A model generated the notes under the pieces. That model did not search any database. It saw nothing but the letters and a program-made list of their open reading frames with translations, and was not told where the DNA came from. A stretch of DNA of 64,000 bases from Bubalus kerabau (Eukaryota > Chordata > Mammalia > Artiodactyla > Bovidae), in assembly GCF_029407905.1 (NCBI RefSeq), contig NC_073628.1, positions 91,880,501 to 91,944,500 of the forward strand. The letters are read 5' to 3'. Positions 1 to 11,140 of the stretch are shown one piece after another. Numbering within the stretch: position 1 is the first letter of the stretch; each line of letters begins with the position of its first letter. A program made the position numbers and the translations under genes.

Positions 1-326
1 CCCAATAGGATGGGAGTCTATGTTTAGAAGTTCTGCTCTTGAATTAGATAAAATGCTAGTTTTCTTGTGTGGGCAGGGAGGAAAACCTTAATGTGATTTG
101 CAAAGTCCTGATATCTTCTCTCTAGCTGGAAAACTGGAAACCTCTGATCTGTCTCCTCCACCACTGATGAAGTCATAATCTTGGTTAGAAGCAGCTACTT
201 ACATCTTCCTATCTCTCTGGTTTCTAGAGTAGCTATCTCTGAAAGGTCTACTTGGATGAAAGGATAAGATACACTATGAATTGTTCTTAAGTATCACTTA
301 ATTTATAGTGTCCTGTTGGCTTTCCT

Positions 327-545
327 AAGGGCTCCCATGATGGCTAAGAATTTCAGTGGTAAAGAATCTGCCTGCCAATGAAGGGGGTGTGGATTTGATG
401 CCTGGGTCGGGAAGATCCCCTGGAGAGAAATGGCAACCCACTCCAGTATTCTTGTCTGGAAAATTCCACGGTCAGAGAAGCCTGATGGGCTATAGTCCAT
501 AGGGTTGCAAAAGAGTCAGACACAACTTAGTGACTAAAACAACAA
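327..545 (+). mobile_element. Bov-tA SINE
   Basis: A diverged copy: tRNA-Glu-derived head (ggtaaagaatctgcctgcca), Bov-A body and 3' end near cttagtgactaaaac. Its reverse strand encodes a short spurious ORF. Confidence 0.85.
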
Positions 546-1807
546 GCAATTGGCTTTCCAGGTATTTCTCCATCTCTAAAAGAACACATTCCCACTCTGG
601 GAAGTTTCTACTGTCGTTATTAAACATAGTTCTGTACTGTTGGGCTATCCCTTCTACCATCCACCCAATCCTGGTGCCAACTGAAAACCAGCTGCCTTCA
701 CCTGTCTTCTGTAGCTACTGCAATAAATGATTTAGGGGAGATAACATGAACTAGTTTCCCCCTTGATCCTTTTTATTGCCTTTGTTTGTAAAAGCAGAGT
801 TCCATAATAGAGTTTATGCATTTTATGGATTTATTATATACAATAAAAAGCACTGATTGCTGCTACAGAGCAATCTGGATTTTTTTTTTTCTTAACCCCA
901 CTTCCCTAACTCTTCCTGCCTTTCCTAAATACTCATTTGTATTCATTTCAAGCAGATAATTCCAGAGCATCTTTATGCAAATATGACTTGCAGATATAAC
1001 TATTCTTTTCCTCTCATGCCTCTAACAAAAAGCAGCTATTTGCATATTCTGTACCATACCTTGAATTTTTTATTGCATTTTCCGATTTTATTGAAATATA
1101 ACTGAGAAATGTATGTATCTGAGATTTACAACATAATGATTTGTATATGAGTATATGAGATTACCACAATCAAGCTAATAACCACTTCTGTCACCTCACC
1201 TAGTTGCTTATTTTTAAAATTTTGATAACACTTAAGATCTACTGTCTTAATAAATTTCAAGAATATAATACAATGTTCTTAGCTATGGTGTTACTAACTT
1301 TAGTTAATATACTATGCTCTATATTGTCTCCAGATCTCATTCATTTTAAAACTGAAAACTGGTATACTTTGATCAACTTCTCCCATTCCCCCTACCCTCT
1401 CAGCCCCTGGCAACCACCACCATACTCTCCGCTTCTATGAGTGCAACTTTAGATTCCACATACGTCATTCTGTGTCTGGAATATTTCACTTAGCCTAATG
1501 TCCTGCAGGTTCATCCATATTATTGCACATGGCAGGATTTCCTTCTTTTTTAAGGCTGAATAATATTCAATTATTACACATATAATTGTAACATGCATAC
1601 ACATATATATCTCCACTGATAGGCACTTAGGTTGTTTCCACGTTTAAGCTATCATGATTAGCACTGCAGTGGACATGGGAGTACAGGCATCTCTTTGATA
1701 GTATATACTACATTTCCTTTGGATATATACCCAGAAGTGAGATTGCAGGATCATACAGTAATTCTTTTTTTAATTTTTTGAGGAAGTTCCTTACTATTTT
1801 CCACAAG

Positions 1808-2010
1808 TAAAAGTGTTAGTCACTCAGTTGTGTCTGACTCTTTACAACCCCATGGACTTCCAGGTTCTTCTGTCCATGGGGATTCTCCAGGCAAGAATAC
1901 TGAAGTGGGTTGCCATTCCCTTCTCCAGGGGGTCTTCTTGACCCAGGGATTGAACCTAGGTCTCCTGCATTGCAGGCAGTTTCTTTACCGTCTGAGCCAC
2001 CAGGGAAGCC
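1808..2010 (-). mobile_element. Bov-tA SINE inside L1
   Basis: The head is at 2,010 (ccaccagggaagcc read on plus). It is flanked by ttttcca at 1,797-1,803 and 2,013-2,019, a partly decayed duplication. Confidence 0.88.
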
Positions 2011-2321
2011 TGTTTTCCATAAAGGCTGCACCAATTTATATTTTCATCAACAGTGTACAAGGACTCCCTTTTCTCTGTACCCTCATCAACACTTGTTACC
2101 TCTTTTGCGTGCTAGTCATCCTCACAGGTGTGAGGTGATATCTCATCAAGGATATGATTTTTCCCTGATGATTAGTGATGCTGGACACCTTTTCATATAC
2201 CTATTGGCCATTTGTATGTTTTCTGTAGGGAAAATGTCAGTTTAAGTCCTTTGCCCATTTTTTAATCAGGCTATTTTCATTTGTTTACTTTGCCATTGAA
2301 TTACATGAGTTCCTTTTATAG

Positions 2322-2360
2322 TGTGGAAAAATCTGAATAAACTTTTTAGCCAACCCAGTA
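2322..2360. mobile_element. Half of a mariner-type MITE
   Basis: gaataaactttttagccaac resembles the right half of the element at 51,676-51,755. It sits inside an L1. Confidence 0.55.
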
Positions 2361-3469
2361 TTTTGGCTATTAACCTGTTATCAGATACATGGTTTGCTGA
2401 TATTTTCTCCCATTCTGTAGGTTACCTTTTCATTTTGTTGTTTCTTTTGCAGAAGTTTTTCAGTTTGATGTTGCTCCACTTGTTTATTTTTGCTTTTGTT
2501 ACCCTATGCTTTTGGTGTCATAGCCAAAAAAATCATTGCTGAGACCAACGTGAAAGAGCTTCTTTGTTTTGTTTTCTTCCAGGAGTTTTATGGTTTCAGA
2601 TATTACATTTAAGTTTTTAATTTATTTTTACTTAGCTTTTGTATATGTTGTATGTAATAAGCTAAGGGTCTAATTTTATTCTTTTGCATGTGAATATCCA
2701 GTTTTCCCACCATTATTTATTGAAGAGACTATCCTTTCCCCATTGTGTATGCTTAGTGACCTTGTCAAAGATTAATTGACTATACATGCATATATTTATT
2801 CTGAGTCCTTGCTTCTGTTCATTTGGTCTATGTGTCTGTTTTTATGACATTATTATGCTGTTTGATAACTATAGCTTTGTGATATAGTTTGAAATCAGGA
2901 GGTGTGATCATAGTTTATGATAATGTCAATGTGGTATTGAATTCAGCTTACTAATATTTTGATAACTTGGCATTTATGTTCATCAAGGATATTGGCCTGT
3001 AATTTTTTTCTTATAATGTCCTTATCTAGCTTTGGTATAAGAGTAATGCTGCCCTTGTAAAATAAGTTTGCAAGTGTTCCCTACTCTTTAATATTTGGGA
3101 AGAGTTTGAGGATTCATGTATGATGTACTTGTGAAGCCATCTGGTTCTGGGCTTCTTTTATTTCAAGGTTTTTGATTACTGATTCGATCTTCTTACTTGT
3201 TGATCTGTTCAGGTTTTCTGTTCCTTTTTGATTCAGTCTTGGTAGAGTGCATGTTTCTAGGACTGTTTTCCCTTTCTGCTACTTATCCAATTTATTGGTA
3301 TATATTGTTTGTAGTAGTCTCTTGTGTTCCTTTGTATTTCTGTGGTATCCCCTTGGTGGGGGATACAAGTAGGGGAATCTGATGTTCTACCATCTTGTTC
3401 CCTCGACTTATTAATTAAAAAATATCTCTTGGAGAACTTTTGTATTAGTAGAGAGAGAATGTTCGCATC

Positions 3470-4140
3470 CTTTTTAAAACAGATGCCTAGTATTCCATTG
3501 TGTGAATATACGCATACATTCCTATTGAGGGACATTATAGGCTGTTTCAGGGCTTCCCTGGTATCTCAGATGGTAAAGAATCTGCCTGCAATGCAGGAGA
3601 CCCAGGTTCAATCCCTGGGTCTGGAAGATTCCCTGGAGGAGGAAATGGAAACCCACTCCAGTATTCTTGCCTGGGAAATCCCATGGAAGGAGGATCTTGG
3701 TGGGCTACAGTCCATGGGGTCACAAAGAGTCAGACACGACTGGGCAACTTTCACTTGCATAGGTTGTTTCCAAGCCTTTGCTACTACTAACAATACAGCT
3801 GTGAACATCCGGTACATACTTCATTTCACCTGTAAGCAAATATATGAATCTATATAGTAAATTCCTAGAGTCGGATTGCTGGGTCAAAAGATATATGCAT
3901 TTGTAATTTTAATACATGCTGCCAAATTATCTTCTAGAATGGTTTTCCAGTTCACTTTTTCACCTGTAATACATGATAGAGCTTGTTTCCTACAGTCTTG
4001 CTACTAGATTATATCATCTGAACTTGTGAGTCTGATGATAGGTGAAAAATAGTATTCCACAGAAGTTTGTTAATAATTTGCATATCTCTCTTGAGTGAGC
4101 TTGAGTGTTTTTCAAGTGTTTAAGAGCTATTTGAATTTCT
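3470..4140 (-). mobile_element. Old mammalian L1 fragment, minus strand
   Basis: A second diverged L1 copy with the attgctgggtcaaaagatat landmark near 3,875. It is split by a Bov-tA SINE, so it predates that insertion. Confidence 0.65.
3549..3758 (+). mobile_element. Bov-tA SINE inside L1
   Basis: Intact head and body, flanked by ataggctgtttc (3,537-3,548) and ataggttgtttc (3,759-3,770). Confidence 0.9.
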
Positions 4141-4504
4141 AATTTTCTTAATCCAGCTCTCCCATTTCCTAATCTCTAAAATAAATAAGAGCTGTTTCTA
4201 ATTGTGGAGTTAAAGCTCTTAGAAAGGTTTACCACACTGCTTGGCAATAGGAAGCATTCAACAAGTGGTAGCTGCTATTATTATTGTTGTTGTTCCTATG
4301 ACTATAGTTATTATCATGCTGAGTTCTCTTGGTGAGTATGGAGTAGTTTCAGATTGACTTGAAAATGAAATCCAATACACGTATTTCCTTGAAAGCTGTC
4401 AACTCATGACATTTCACCCTATGGATCTAGGACTCTATGAATCTAGGACTCTATAGACCATGTCATGAACATTTGCACAGTAGTAAGAACCCCTCCAAAC
4501 TCAC

Positions 4505-4670
4505 TTGTCCATGTTTGCTGGTATTATAGGTGCATAGTCCCAAATGACTTCCTCTGCAGCGATGAAGTATTCCCATCTCTTAATGTGCCGCCTCTGGTCT
4601 CGAGTTAGTTTCTTAGAATGTCTGGTTTTCTTTGCACAGTTTTTAATGTCTATGTAAGCCTGCATCCCAG
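4505..4670 (-). CDS. F5: F5 exon 7 (A1-A2 junction, APC Arg306 site)
   Basis: The acceptor is TTCTAACTCAG and the donor GGACAA|GTGAGT. The 166 nt encode residues 318-372 plus two bases. The translation runs AGMQAYIDIKNC (C329), then AKKTR (R334, mature Arg306, an activated protein C cleavage site), then a basic linker and RWEYFIAAEEVIWDYAP, which opens domain A2. It has no internal ATG in a long frame and was found by searching for the FIAAEE block. Exon 8 is not visible in the remaining 4.5 kb to the left. Confidence 0.95.
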
Positions 4671-5926
4671 CTGAGTTAGAACGTAAGAAAAATGGAAGAA
4701 TTTGAGAGAAGAAATTAAGGCTGATAGAAATGCAAATCTTTTAAATAAATTTGTGGAAGTTTTCAGTAATAACAGTGAATATAGTACTTAGAAAACTTTT
4801 GAATATTTTGGTTTGAAACTATTTTAGTACAGTGAGGAAGGCAAGAATAAAAAGCAAAGGAAAGAGAGAGGGTGGGTTAGGGGGAAAAAATTGAAAAGGT
4901 TTTCTTTGTACTTCTCAAAGGAGAAAAATTTTGCGTAATTTCCAGACTCTTAAAACTTTATGACTTAGATCTTGTCAATTTCTCATTTTTCCTATCATCT
5001 GTTTGTAAAATTAAGACAATATTAATACTAATATATACTGTATGAAATTGTAAAAAGACAAAAGTACTTAAACTCAGTAATGTTAGTTTTATTATTTCAT
5101 TGTTATTTGGGACTCTATCTTCTAGGAATATTGTGACAATTCATTACTTCAAATATAATTTTGACCATTCAGTTTGAACAAAAACTGAAATGATCCCAGA
5201 AGTGTCTCTTTTTTGTATGTCTTGCTTTTATACACATTATTTTAGTAACACAATGATTTCCTATAGTGATATTTACTATTATGTACAGAAACCTTTCTCC
5301 TAACAGTTTTAAAGCAACAATGTGCAATAGAGCATTATTTTGTTTACCTGATAGCATATAACAACCTAAGTTGACTTTTTTTCCCACCAGAATTCACTGA
5401 TGTCCTTTAAAATCCTCAGCTGGTTAGATTCTGTTTTTTCCAGTCAATACACATCCACTGCGTTCCTCTGTGGGCAAGGCTTTATGCTCATCTTGTTATG
5501 AAAGACAATCTTTTCATGTTAAAACTTTTTCACTGTCTATAACTTGGTCTTTCTATAAATTTACAGAAGTTTGACTGGCTCCAACATCTACTTCTTTTCC
5601 TTTAGCTGCATATTGAATACCCCAAGAAAGAATATCTGCAGATATGTTTTTGTTTCCTTCCTCTTTTCTCCTTTCAAGGAAGTAGAGATCTTGTTGGCTT
5701 TTGCATCATTTTTAAAAATATTTGTCAATTTTTCTACTTCCTCCATCCCCAACTAACAAGTTATAAGTCTAAGAGCAAAGTATCTAAATTTTGTTTTTGA
5801 GGACCAAGAAATGTTATGTCTGGAGCGTGGGCAGCTTGTAAGGAGAAAGGAGAAAGAGAGAGTTAGTGCCTAGGTAGGAAGAAAGGATCCTACATTCATA
5901 AGCAAGACTTGTGGAGAATTTCTTGC
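4671..5926 (-). other. F5: F5 intron 6 (GC-AG type)
   Basis: The 1.26 kb intron is bounded by GC at 5,926-5,925 and AG at 4,672-4,671. The contents are AT-rich single-copy-looking sequence. I recognise no repeat and no other exon. Confidence 0.85.
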
Positions 5927-6148
5927 CTTGAAAATGTCTGGGGATGAGAGAAGCTATGGTCCACCTTCCCTCGGGGCTCACGGTCATGTTTGCGGTTGTG
6001 GACGTGGCACTGACGAGAGTGATGGCTGAGATCTTACGATGGTTCTGCTCCAGGACCTGACCATTGAAGTGGATGGAGAACAGTTCTGGCCCAGAGCTCA
6101 TTCCAATCAGATGCCAACTGATGTGGTCATGGGCACAGACTGTTATAT
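5927..6148 (-). CDS. F5: F5 exon 6 (end of A1 domain; GC donor)
   Basis: The acceptor is CATCTCTCCCTCAG. The 222 nt encode residues 244-317, starting DITVCAHDHISWH and including GMSSGPELFSIHFNGQ and the N297-M-T sequon (mature 269). C248 should pair with C329 in exon 7. Frame and family alignment force the exon to end TTTCAAG|GCAAGA, so the donor dinucleotide is GC, not GT. No in-phase GT lies nearby. The longer open frame that runs on to 5,814 is intron read-through. Confidence 0.95.
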
Positions 6149-6571
6149 CTGAGGGAGAGATGGGGGCCAACACAGGTCATCAGCAGTCTGTGATAAAAGA
6201 ATTCACTCACCAGATACGTTTTGAGCACCTGCTTTGCATCAGGCCTTATGCAAGATTCTGGGGGTATAAACACTCCCACTACGGTACCTTCCCTAGAAAA
6301 GCAGACATCTGAGTCATGAGCAAACAAGCAGTCACAACTCATTGCAATATGTGGTACTAAGAGCCCAGAGATGGGGGATGTTAGCTCAGAAACACAGGGA
6401 TTGCTAAGATCCGAAGAGAGAGGCAAGTAGGTGACCAACACTTCTGGTTTACCAGGGACAGAGGGGTTCCCAGAATACAGAACTTTCAGTTTTAGAATTG
6501 AGAAAGTCCTGGGCAAGCCTGAGTAGTTGGTCACTCTACAACCAACCTGGGCTCAGCTGGAGTTGCCAGAG

Positions 6572-6622
6572 CCTCCAATAGGGCTGAGTTTAAGGGCCAA
6601 ACCTCCAATAGGGCTGAGTTTA
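6572..6622 (+). repeat. 30-bp-period tandem duplication
   Basis: cctccaatagggctgagttt occurs at 6,572-6,591 and again at 6,602-6,621. Confidence 0.85.
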
Positions 6623-6672
6623 GGGGTCTAGTTTAAGTGAAGATACTTTAAGGAGTTTATTCTGTTTCTATG

Positions 6673-6880
6673 GGCTTCCAGGGTGGTGCTAGTAGTGGTA
6701 AAGAACCCTCCTGCCAATGCAGGAGACGTCAGGGATGGAGGTTTGATCCTTGGGTTGGGAAGATCCCCTGGAGCAGGGCACTTGCCTGGAAAATGCCATG
6801 GACAGAGGAGCCTGGTGGGCTACAGTCCATGGGGTCATAAAGAGTCAGACATGACTGAAGTGGTTTAGCATGCATGCACT
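6673..6880 (+). mobile_element. Bov-tA SINE
   Basis: It carries a short insertion in the head (gtggtgctagtagtggtaaa) and ends near gactgaagtggtttagc. Confidence 0.85.
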
Positions 6881-8553
6881 GTTTCTTTACCCACTGATTG
6901 ATTATTTTAATGACAAGGCAATGAGTTACTCCGTGAGTTATAGGACCTCCTTAATATGCAGTGGGTAAATCCTCATTATACTGGGTCACTTTATACTGGG
7001 AGCGTTTCATGGATGGAGTAATGAGAACTGAGGACAAAAGCTGTTTGGCTCCTTCTTTGCTCCCACAGTGACCGTGAAAATGCTAATTTGCTCTGCAGGA
7101 GATTCCAACCTTGGCTTCTATCCTTGACTTGGGTTTTAAATTTCAGATCTATAATCACTTGATATTAGATTGTGGGGCCATGATTCAGTCCCTCACACAA
7201 AGAGGGGCTGAGGGCTTGTCTGTTTTAGACCATTGTAACAAGACCATTCCCTGGTATCATGGGTAAGAACAAGAAGCTGGAAGGTAGGAGGATTTGGTGG
7301 AAGAATTTATCTATCTCAAATCAATGCTTATGTTGGTTTGAGCCTTATATACATCTGTGCTGGCATTTATCATAGTTTTTCAATTTATACTGCTCCATAA
7401 GGCAGTTTAACAAGCATTAACTTTTCTGTTTCTACTAATGACATTTCCCTATGTCGCCCTTCTTAACCCCAACTACTCTTTTTCAACTATAAGTTCTTAA
7501 ATTCTATGCCCACATAGAGTTATTAATTGCTATTTTTTTCATATGGGTTACTTTGGCTTCTTTTCTGCATTTGCACAGACAATTTACTCTGCCAGGATAC
7601 ATACAGTTTCTCTTTTGACCACTCCCCTTAAGGCCCATAGTACTAGATGTGCTGTGTTATCTGTAAAAAAACATTCTTGAGTACCCTCTGCACCAGGATA
7701 GATGATTAACCCATTTTTGTAAGAAAGTACATTGAGACAGTTAACTGCCAAAAAAACACACTAAGGTAGAGAAGTGAGCAAGGTGTGAGGTCAGATGTGT
7801 TCAGTTAACTAAAGTTTTTAAACTCTGAATCAAAACCCAGAGTCATGTGAGTATAAAGCCCTGACTGGGAAGATGGAATCAAATGAAATGGAACACAATT
7901 TAAAAGTAATATCCAGACCTCAACTCTTAACGAGTTTTATTTTTAGTAAGAGAAGCCATTTGTGATTTTCAGATACAGAAAATAGCTTCTGAGAAGCTTA
8001 GTGCTTTGAAGCATAGTTTGTTTAATAAAGTAATATGTTCACTTCTCCCATTTTTCCTCCACAGGATCTTTGGTTCTAGGTCATTTCTATCAGAGAGAAG
8101 CAGAGGTGGTTTAGATGGGGGTCAATTTTTTTTCTCTTAACAATAGTTATAATTTTGCTTTTTCACAAGAGTCGACATGCAAATGAAGAGAAAAATATCC
8201 CACATGTCATTGAATATTACTCATTCATCGTCTGTTGCAATGCTGGTAGCATTTTCATATACTGGATATTTCTCCTGGTCTCCTAGTCATCTTCACGGTA
8301 AATGTCTTCATTGCATTCTTCCTGCTGACCTTTCCTGCTAGGGATTGACCTTGAATTCTGTCCTCTAAGGCTTCCTGTCTGGAGGAAGGTATGGTCACCG
8401 TGCAGCAGGAACCACACAATTCACTGAAGACCAAGCTGATATCCTGGATGTCTTCTTGGAAATGCAGGTGAAACCTGCTCAGAGCATGATATCTAGTAAG
8501 GTCACATGCTTCTCTTAGCTTCTAATTTGTCTGTTGTACTTGCTAGTTTTTTG

Positions 8554-8575
8554 TTTGTTTGTTTGTTTGTTTGTT
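8554..8575 (+). repeat. (TTTG)n microsatellite
   Basis: About five to six units in F5 intron 5. Confidence 0.85.
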
Positions 8576-8737
8576 GTTTTTATATAGGATGATAGAATCT
8601 TGAGAACTACTAAACTAGATTACATGACCTTTCAGATCAGAAGTTAAAAAAAAATAGTATCGTCAACTTCCTTAGGGCCTTAGGGAAACAATGGGACCAA
8701 TGCTTCAACTAGTTTTTCAACACAGCCTGTGTATTAC

Positions 8738-8881
8738 CTGGTATCGTCCCATTCACATAGCCATTGACTGTGTACATTAAGGATGACGTCTGGTTCCAGC
8801 TTTTACTTTCATCAAACACAGCAAACATCAGTACATGTTGCTTGTCAAAAATTTTCTGAGTTCCATCCTTGGTTAGGGTGC
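8738..8881 (-). CDS. F5: F5 exon 5 (A1 domain)
   Basis: The acceptor is TTTTTTCACAG and the donor ATACCAG|GTAATAC. The 144 nt encode residues 196-243. The block LFAVFDESKSW is represented here as MFAVFDESKSW and is followed by NQTSSLMYTVNGYVNGT. Two N-glycosylation sequons are visible: N239-G-T (mature 211, also used in human factor V) and N225-Q-T, which I believe is absent from the human protein. Confidence 0.96.
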
Positions 8882-10090
8882 CTGTGAAAAAAGACATAGT
8901 TTTAATAACATCCAAGTTAGAAGACTCTAGCTATTCCTAGATGGCAGTGTTTTAGATAAGCAGCCAATCATACCGATGTCTGCTGTGAGGTATTCTTATA
9001 CAAAATAGCATCTATCAGGTAATAATGATTGAACGCTTATTAAATCCTGGTACCACCTGTTTCCTCTGACATCTAATAGCCTTGAGGAATAGGACTTTAA
9101 AAGTAAATTTGATCTGACACAGAGAGAAAATATCTGATGACTTTAATAAAGTCAAGACTTTCATAAAGTAGCCATTTCTTCCAGTGTCAATAAGTCAATA
9201 TATAGGTCCCATAGCTCATCTGGTAAAAGCATCACACTCTAAGTTTAATAGAGCCATCTTGCTAGTATCTGTAATGAGACATAGAGAATTGGTTGAGAGG
9301 GTCAAGATTAATCTATTCTCATGAGGGGAAAAAATGCAGCTGATAATAAAATGAAATCAGAGACTTTTATAAGTTGAAAATCTTTTCCAGTGTCATCACA
9401 GTATCTTCTGTATACCAGGCAGTGAAAATATGTATTTGTGTAGTGAATAAATGAATTAGGAATGTTATGTAGGTTTGGTATGTGTATTTGGATAGACAGG
9501 TGGTGACTCCATCATATGGTTTCCCACAGTGAAATTTGTGTGGTTGTTTATTTTAATAAAAGATGGGATAAATTCTTTGGGGTAAAATAATCCAAGCTTA
9601 CTCCTTAAGAAGCTCAGCCAATGAAATTTTTTATAAAGTCAATAGAGTGTGTTTGAAACCTACTACCCAAAGTGTTCAGCTTGTTTATAAGAAAGAAAAC
9701 TTAGAGTTTTGTGTATTTATAGACCAAATTACCAACCCAAACCTCAGGTATATTATTCGAAATTCTTTCCAAGGACTCTCAGCAGAGTATATAGGCTGCT
9801 GTATATTTCAAAAAGACTTGGCCTTGAGGTAAATGTTACAGATCATATGGGCATGGCAGCAGAACATACTCTCAGACAAATATTTACTTGGGAGAGACTC
9901 CCAGGACCAAGATGAAGGAAGGATTGAAGAAAGAGAAGATTCCACCCTTCAAATACCAGTGTCAAACAATGATCTGGTTTCTGCACCCTTCTCTTAATTT
10001 ATGAAAAGATCCCAAGGTACTTTCAAACCTCATTTCATGACAGTGCTCCTTACCAGTCCAACATCTTTGTTGTCATTGAATTTTTTTTAC
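8882..10090 (-). other. F5: F5 intron 4
   Basis: About 1.2 kb of AT-rich sequence with no recognised repeat. A tRNA-like stretch near 9,206-9,260 was examined and rejected as a gene. Confidence 0.85.
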
Positions 10091-10303
10091 CTTTCTTACA
10101 AATAAGCAGAGGTCCAATCAGTCCAGAGTTGAAGTCCTCCACCAGATTTACATAGGAGTAATAGATGTGTGTGAGGCATGGAGGGTCATCGTGGGTGGGC
10201 CCACTGTCCTCACTGATAATCCACTCATATGTATATTCTTGGCCCGGAGCTACAGCATCATCCATTTTCTCCATGGGGAGTGTGTGGTCAGAGTAAGACG
10301 CAC
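10091..10303 (-). CDS. F5: F5 exon 4 (A1 domain, Ca2+ site)
   Basis: The acceptor is TACTTCTCCAG and the donor AAGAAAG|GTAAAA. The 213 nt are phase 1 to phase 1, residues 125-195. EKMDDAVAPG holds the acidic Ca2+ ligands E136, D139 and D140. SEDSGPTHDDPPCLTHIYY and GLIGPLLICKKG are diagnostic of the factor V heavy chain and contain the paired cysteines of the first A1 disulfide. The exon is separated from exon 3 by a 20.5 kb intron. Confidence 0.97.
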
Positions 10304-10689
10304 CTGGAGAAGTAAAAGCCATGAGAACATCTGAAGAGTTTCTGAGACTTTTTCACTACTCTTAAATCTGCAGAAACATACGCTTTCAATGAAGATGTTT
10401 GTGCCTTTCTATAGTAAACCTTCATTATGTGGAAAGATTCACTTAGATCCACTTCTGTGTCTGTGTAATTATAAAAACTCTGAGTCTATGGTGATCTGAA
10501 GTGAATAAGAAATGTTACTAGTACATTATTTAAAGGTTAGCAAGTTAATTTTCCAGTGTGTCTAAATAATTATTGTTTAAATTTAATCAAAGAAGTAAGT
10601 AACCTTTGATCAGGAAATCATCACAGAATATGAGGATGGGCTGTATCTTCTCTATGATACTTGACAAGACAGCCAATATTTTTAAAATT

Positions 10690-11140
10690 CTTAAATTTTT
10701 TATTGAAGTATAATGCTATGTTAGTTTCTGGTGAATAAAAAAATGATTCTGTTACATATGTATATCTTTTTAAATATTATTTTCCATTATAGTTTATTAA
10801 GGATATTAAAAATAGTTATCTGTGCTATACAGTAGGACCTTGTTGTCATAATAATTTTATATATAGTAGTTTGTATCTGCTAACCCCAAACTCCTAATTT
10901 ATTGTTCTCCCACTCCCTTTCCCCTTTGGTTACCATAAGCTTGTTTTATATGCCTGTGAGGCTGCTTCTATTTTGTAAAAATGTTCATTTGCATCATATT
11001 TTAGTTTGTCACATACAAGTGATATCATATTTGTCTTTCTCTGTTTGACTTACTTCACTTAGTTTGATAATCTCTAGGTTCATCCATGTTTCTACTGATG
11101 ACCTTATTTCATTCTTTTTTATGGCTGAGTAGTATTCCAT
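10690..11140 (-). mobile_element. L1 LINE, minus strand, part 1 (split by BovB)
   Basis: Reverse-complement L1 with the ctatacagtaggaccttgtt landmark near 10,826 and atggctgagtagtattccat at 11,121-11,140, where BovB was inserted. Confidence 0.8.
11131..11140 (+). repeat. Target-site duplication of the BovB, left copy
   Basis: agtattccat, the last L1 bases before the BovB. It recurs exactly at 14,094-14,103. Confidence 0.85.

Larger units (their letters stand above)
1080..3350 (-). mobile_element. Old L1 LINE, ORF2 region, minus strand
   Basis: Reverse complement of a diverged L1 ORF2/3' region. Landmarks are tatacccagaagtgagattg at 1,727-1,746, the cccattctgtaggttac block near 2,410 and the later ORF2 blocks to about 3,350. 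It is interrupted by a SINE (1,808-2,010) and half a mariner MITE (2,322-2,360). No open frame survives. Confidence 0.75.
1..4504 (-). other. F5: F5 intron 7 (partial)
   Basis: No exon 8 sequence could be recognised. A Bov-tA SINE lies near 327-545, two old L1 blocks fill 1,080-3,350 and 3,470-4,140, and a MIR-like tail is near 4,205-4,285. 550-1,080 is AT-rich with no recognisable element. A 16-bp-period duplication sits at 4,425-4,454, close to the exon 7 donor. Confidence 0.85.
6149..8737 (-). other. F5: F5 intron 5
   Basis: It holds one Bov-tA SINE (6,673-6,880), a 30-bp-period tandem duplication (6,572-6,622) and a (TTTG)n run near 8,554-8,575. The rest is AT-rich and unremarkable by eye. 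Confidence 0.85.

Noticed and set aside
1830..2245. ORFs of about 100 codons near 2 kb
   Set aside because: They run through a SINE and L1 and carry the usual SINE-derived peptide (LLQGVFLTQG type).
1..4504. F5 exon 8
   Set aside because: I looked on the minus strand for the conserved A2 blocks that follow exon 7 and saw only L1, SINE and AT-rich DNA. The exon should lie left of the window.
9206..9260. tRNA-like stretch (catagctcatctggtaaaag) as a tRNA gene
   Set aside because: It has an A-box-like part only. No B box (ggttcgaatcc type), no matching acceptor stem and no anticodon arm could be drawn.
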